Assembly (NCBI GenBank): GCA_946479005.1 | Contig: CAMLEM010000116.1 | Coordinates: 1-6,050, forward strand | Origin: an uncultured Chitinophagaceae bacterium | Lineage (GTDB): Bacteria; Bacteroidota; Bacteroidia; Chitinophagales; Chitinophagaceae | Direction of reading: 5' to 3' | DNA length: 6,050 nucleotides | Shown here: in pieces, positions 4,000-6,050 of the stretch | How positions within the stretch are numbered: position 1 is the stretch's first letter | Layout: each line of letters starts with the position of its first letter | Translations under genes and position numbers: made by a program | Notes under the pieces: model-generated | Databases searched by the model: none | What the model was told of the DNA's origin: nothing | The model's input: the letters and a program-made list of their open reading frames with translations, nothing else

Positions 4000-6050
4000 G
4001 GGTCACCTGTCCTTTCCTGAACACATCATTAGCACAATTTGTCCGCGCCCGGATCCAATATACAAAAGTGCCTGGCGGCTGTTTCACACCCATAAATTTG
4101 CCATCCCAGCATTGACCGGGAGTACGGGAATGAAAGACTTTTTGTCCCCACCGATTATATACATTGAACTCCACCTCGAGGATCTGTCCCCAGTGTTTCA
4201 TTCCAAAGCAGTCATTCAGTCCATCACCATTGGGAGTAAAAGCCGATGGCATAAGGAATTTGGCCAAACTTGTCATATCTACATTCACGATCACACTGTC
4301 TTTGTTTGAGCATCCGTTCAGATCCGTACCGGTAACAACGTATTGGGTGGTAGTTACAGGTGTTGCTATCGGATCGCTCGTATTTGGATTGTTTAGGGAG
4401 GCCGCAGGGCTCCAGGCATAGGTATTTCCTCCGGAGGCCGAAAGCTGGCTTTCCGCGTTCGCGCAACCAATATCATTGGAACTTTGCGCGTTGATATTTG
4501 GAAGCGGCCTAACATTTAAAACCGTACCCAGCGTTTCAGTATTATCACAAAGTGTGTCAGTGATCTGGACCGTATATGACGTCGTGTTTAACGGGTACGC
4601 CCAGGGGTTGGCAATGGTTGGATCGCTCAGATGGGTTGCGGGGCTCCACAAATAAAGGTCACCTCCTGAGGCCAACAGTTGGACTGAATCATTCTGGCAA
4701 ATAGGGGAGACGGCCGTGATGCTAAACGATGAAGGGGTGCGGACGGTAATTTCCACCGAATCAGTTTGAACACAGCCGGTGAAGGCGGTCACGGTCAGGT
4801 AAAACATAGTCGTCACAGGAGGTGTGGCGGTGGGATTGAGAACATTTGGATTATCGAGGTAGGCAGCCGGGGTCCAGGAAAACGATGTGCCTCCGGTATG
4901 AGATCCCTGCAAGACGATTGAACCGGGAGCACAGATCGTATCGGCCACACCTGCTTCGGCCATCACATCGAAGGTGGTAACGTTTTTTGTGATGCTATCC
5001 TTACAACCATTGATATCTGTCACAACGAGCTTCACTGTAAAGGTGCCGGCGATTGTATAGTTATGACTGGTATTTTGAGTATTTGCTGTACCTCCGTCGC
5101 CAAAATCCCATTGCCAGTTATTTATAGCATTTGTATTTGTATATCCGAGGCCTTCAAAGTCGAAGCTTTTACAGGTTGTGATGGATTCGTTGATTCTTAC
5201 CGAGTCGATATTGGGTTTGAAAGGTATTGAAGCAAAGGGAAGCTGAAGGTTAAAGATGTTTGAACCTGCTGAACCTGGTGTAGCTCCCCAATCCAAAGCA
5301 GTTACGCCGAGTGATTTCCCATTTAATCCACCGGTTAGGGAGGGAGAAAGGAATGAAGGCAAACTGGCGTTTTTGATAAATAATACGCCTCCTCCTCCGC
5401 CACCGCCAGGGCCGTGGTCAAACCCCATAGACGGGACGTTATCAGCACCCTTGCCGCCCGTTGCTATCACCGGGTTTGAAGAAGAAATAAAATTATTGAT
5501 GTCTAACAAGACCGTTCCGCCTGCGCCACCTCCTCCTACACCTTCAGTGCAGTTGGAGATGCAGTTTTTTCCATCATTTCCATTCGCCAGGATAGGGAGG
5601 TTATTAGATTTATAATAATTCGCTTTAATGATAACAATCCCGCCTCCGTTTCCTCCATCTGGATTGAATGCAGTGGGGCCATTGGGATCGTTTGCGTCTC
5701 CGGCCCCACCACCGCCTCCCAGATAAATCTTGTTCGCAGTGGACGTGTAGGTAAGGGCTTTCCCCCCAAGTCCTCCAATAGAAAGCGGGCCACATTCCTC
5801 GTATTGGTTTCCTCCAAGTCCTCCAACAGAAATATTACCACCGCCGCCACCACCCGAATTAATTAGATTTGCTCCACCGCCTCCGTTTGCCAAAGCGCCT
5901 CGCCCTGATCTTCGTTGATTGGAAATAAGTGCAATGCCTTCACCCTTTTCCTGTGTTCCATTTGCCCCATTAGCCGTATAATACGTTTGTGTCCCACAGA
6001 AAGGCTGCCAATTACTGAGTTGAGAATTAACAGCCTTTCCACCCCGAAAT
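3989..6050 (-). CDS. Large T9SS-secreted surface protein (Gly-rich, PKD, Ig-like repeats, type B sorting domain), N-terminus outside window
   Basis: This frame runs without a stop from the right edge to TAA at 3991-3989, giving 686 full codons (residue 1 here is the codon at 6049-6047). A TTG at 5893-5891 could be taken for a start, but it is an internal leucine in GALANGGGG and the open frame continues upstream, so the true start and signal peptide lie beyond the window. Domains in order: a glycine-rich region (1-262) ending in three repeats, a PKD domain (280-361) with WDFGDG (314-319), three Ig-like tandem repeats (363-590), and a C-terminal sorting domain (597-686) with FTPNGDGLND, VYNRWGQKVF, PPGTFVYW and a final GQVTLIR. 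Such proteins are exported by Sec and then the type IX system, and are usually surface-attached or released; adhesion is a common guess but is not shown here. No catalytic domain is visible. The last 11 bp overlap the end of mqnA. Confidence 0.93.
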   Translation of the reverse strand, partial: FRGGKAVNSQLSNWQPFCGTQTYYTANGANGTQEKGEGIALISNQRRSGRGALANGGGGANLINSGGGGGGNISVGGLGGNQYEECGPLSIGGLGGKALTYTSTANKIYLGGGGGAGDANDPNGPTAFNPDGGNGGGIVIIKANYYKSNNLPILANGNDGKNCISNCTEGVGGGGAGGTVLLDINNFISSSNPVIATGGKGADNVPSMGFDHGPGGGGGGGVLFIKNASLPSFLSPSLTGGLNGKSLGVTALDWGATPGSAGSNIFNLQLPFASIPFKPNIDSVRINESITTCKSFDFEGLGYTNTNAINNWQWDFGDGGTANTQNTSHNYTIAGTFTVKLVVTDINGCKDSITKNVTTFDVMAEAGVADTICAPGSIVLQGSHTGGTSFSWTPAAYLDNPNVLNPTATPPVTTMFYLTVTAFTGCVQTDSVEITVRTPSSFSITAVSPICQNDSVQLLASGGDLYLWSPATHLSDPTIANPWAYPLNTTSYTVQITDTLCDNTETLGTVLNVRPLPNINAQSSNDIGCANAESQLSASGGNTYAWSPAASLNNPNTSDPIATPVTTTQYVVTGTDLNGCSNKDSVIVNVDMTSLAKFLMPSAFTPNGDGLNDCFGMKHWGQILEVEFNVYNRWGQKVFHSRTPGQCWDGKFMGVKQPPGTFVYWIRARTNCANDVFRKGQVTLIR
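3992..4261 (-). other. T9SS type B C-terminal sorting domain (gliding motility-associated CTD)
   Basis: The last 90 residues (597-686) carry the diagnostic order: FLMPSAFTPNGDGLND, then EVEFNVYNRWGQKVF, CWDGKFMG, PPGTFVYWIRA and a final KGQVTLIR. This matches the CHU_C/gliding-motility C-terminal family, which directs cargo across the outer membrane by the type IX system. It is known as type B and, unlike type A, is associated in some flavobacteria with dedicated partner proteins of the SprF type. No such partner is in view. Confidence 0.93.
4280..4963 (-). repeat. Three tandem Ig-like repeats of 75-77 residues
   Basis: Units at 4963-4739, 4738-4508 and 4507-4280 share the pattern W-[TS]-P-A-x-x-L-x-[DN]-P, then NP or DP, an A-x-P-x-x-T-T turn, and a Y-x-V strand. 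The hallmark tryptophans are residues 392, 468 and 546. Each unit has two cysteines at matching places (373/426, 451/501, 529/580), consistent with one disulfide per unit in an extracellular stalk. Such repeats are frequent between the functional region and the sorting domain of Bacteroidota surface proteins. Confidence 0.85.
4967..5212 (-). other. PKD domain within the T9SS protein
   Basis: Residues 280-361 show the PKD hallmark WDFGDG (314-319), followed by HNYTIAGTFTVKLVVTD and NGC. This is an Ig-like beta-sandwich of about 80 residues, common in extracellular Bacteroidota proteins as a spacer or glycan or protein contact module. Cys293 and Cys349 sit where the paired cysteines of the following repeats sit, so a disulfide is plausible. 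Confidence 0.88.
5264..5641 (-). repeat. Three glycine-rich protein repeats of 41-43 residues
   Basis: Within the T9SS protein, three consecutive units start with a glycine run followed by a short hydrophobic strand: GIVIIKA (5641-5519, 41 residues), GTVLLDI (5518-5390, 43) and GVLFIKN (5389-5264, 42). About 15-20 residues later each has a second strand ending in glycines (ILANGNDGK, VIATGGKGA, SLTGGLNGK). Glycine runs of up to seven separate the units. The layout suggests a stacked solenoid or polyglycine-type bundle, which is inference. The glycine-rich stretch upstream (5642-6050) shares the composition without clear copies of the strand pair. The DNA repeat is degenerate, so this is an old protein repeat, not a recent tandem duplication. 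Confidence 0.75.

Noticed and set aside
5256..5615. Plus-strand proline-rich open frame of 119 residues
   Set aside because: Its proline runs are the complement of glycine codons in the T9SS gene on the other strand, whose domains are clearly real.
5891..5893. TTG as start of the T9SS gene
   Set aside because: The frame stays open upstream with the same composition, and no signal peptide follows this codon.
5264..5893. Collagen-like Gly-X-Y protein
   Set aside because: Glycines occur in runs and in a 41-43-residue period, not at every third residue.

Overview
The window looks like an ordinary chromosomal stretch from a member of the Bacteroidota. Four things point that way: a gene ending in the type B sorting domain of the type IX secretion system (T9SS); start regions without Shine-Dalgarno motifs; two copies of the TAnnTTTG promoter element typical of this phylum; and a small lipoprotein with a C-S-K-S-S start to its mature form. 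The futalosine-pathway gene mqnA together with T9SS and PKD proteins would fit a Chitinophagales or Cytophagales member, but that rank is inference.

Layout from left to right: (1) positions 1-1280, plus strand, the 3' three quarters of prfC (peptide chain release factor 3), cut by the left edge. (2) 1277-1684, minus strand, a small predicted lipoprotein whose stop codon interlocks with the prfC stop. (3) 1685-1870, a 186-bp intergenic stretch with an inverted repeat near the lipoprotein start, a purine-rich tract and a run of 7-bp repeats beside the purB stop. (4) 1871-3202, minus strand, complete purB (adenylosuccinate lyase). (5) 3203-3240, a 38-bp divergent intergenic region with one TAnnTTTG element on each strand, 4 bp apart. 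(6) 3241-3999, plus strand, mqnA (chorismate dehydratase), most likely starting at a TTG. (7) 3989 to beyond 6050, minus strand, the 3' part of a large secreted protein: a glycine-rich repeat region, a PKD domain, three tandem Ig-like repeats and a T9SS sorting domain. Its reading frame is still open at the right edge.

The genes do not form one pathway. prfC (translation termination), purB (purine synthesis) and mqnA (menaquinone synthesis) are housekeeping genes, while the lipoprotein and the T9SS protein are envelope or surface proteins. The packing is tight: both convergent pairs overlap at their stop codons (4 bp and 11 bp), and the divergent pair shares a very short promoter region. I found no RNA genes, insertion sequences, CRISPR arrays or defence genes, and no convincing new system. 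The points most worth a second look are the overlapping divergent promoters, the glycine-rich repeat region, and the inverted repeat ahead of the lipoprotein gene.
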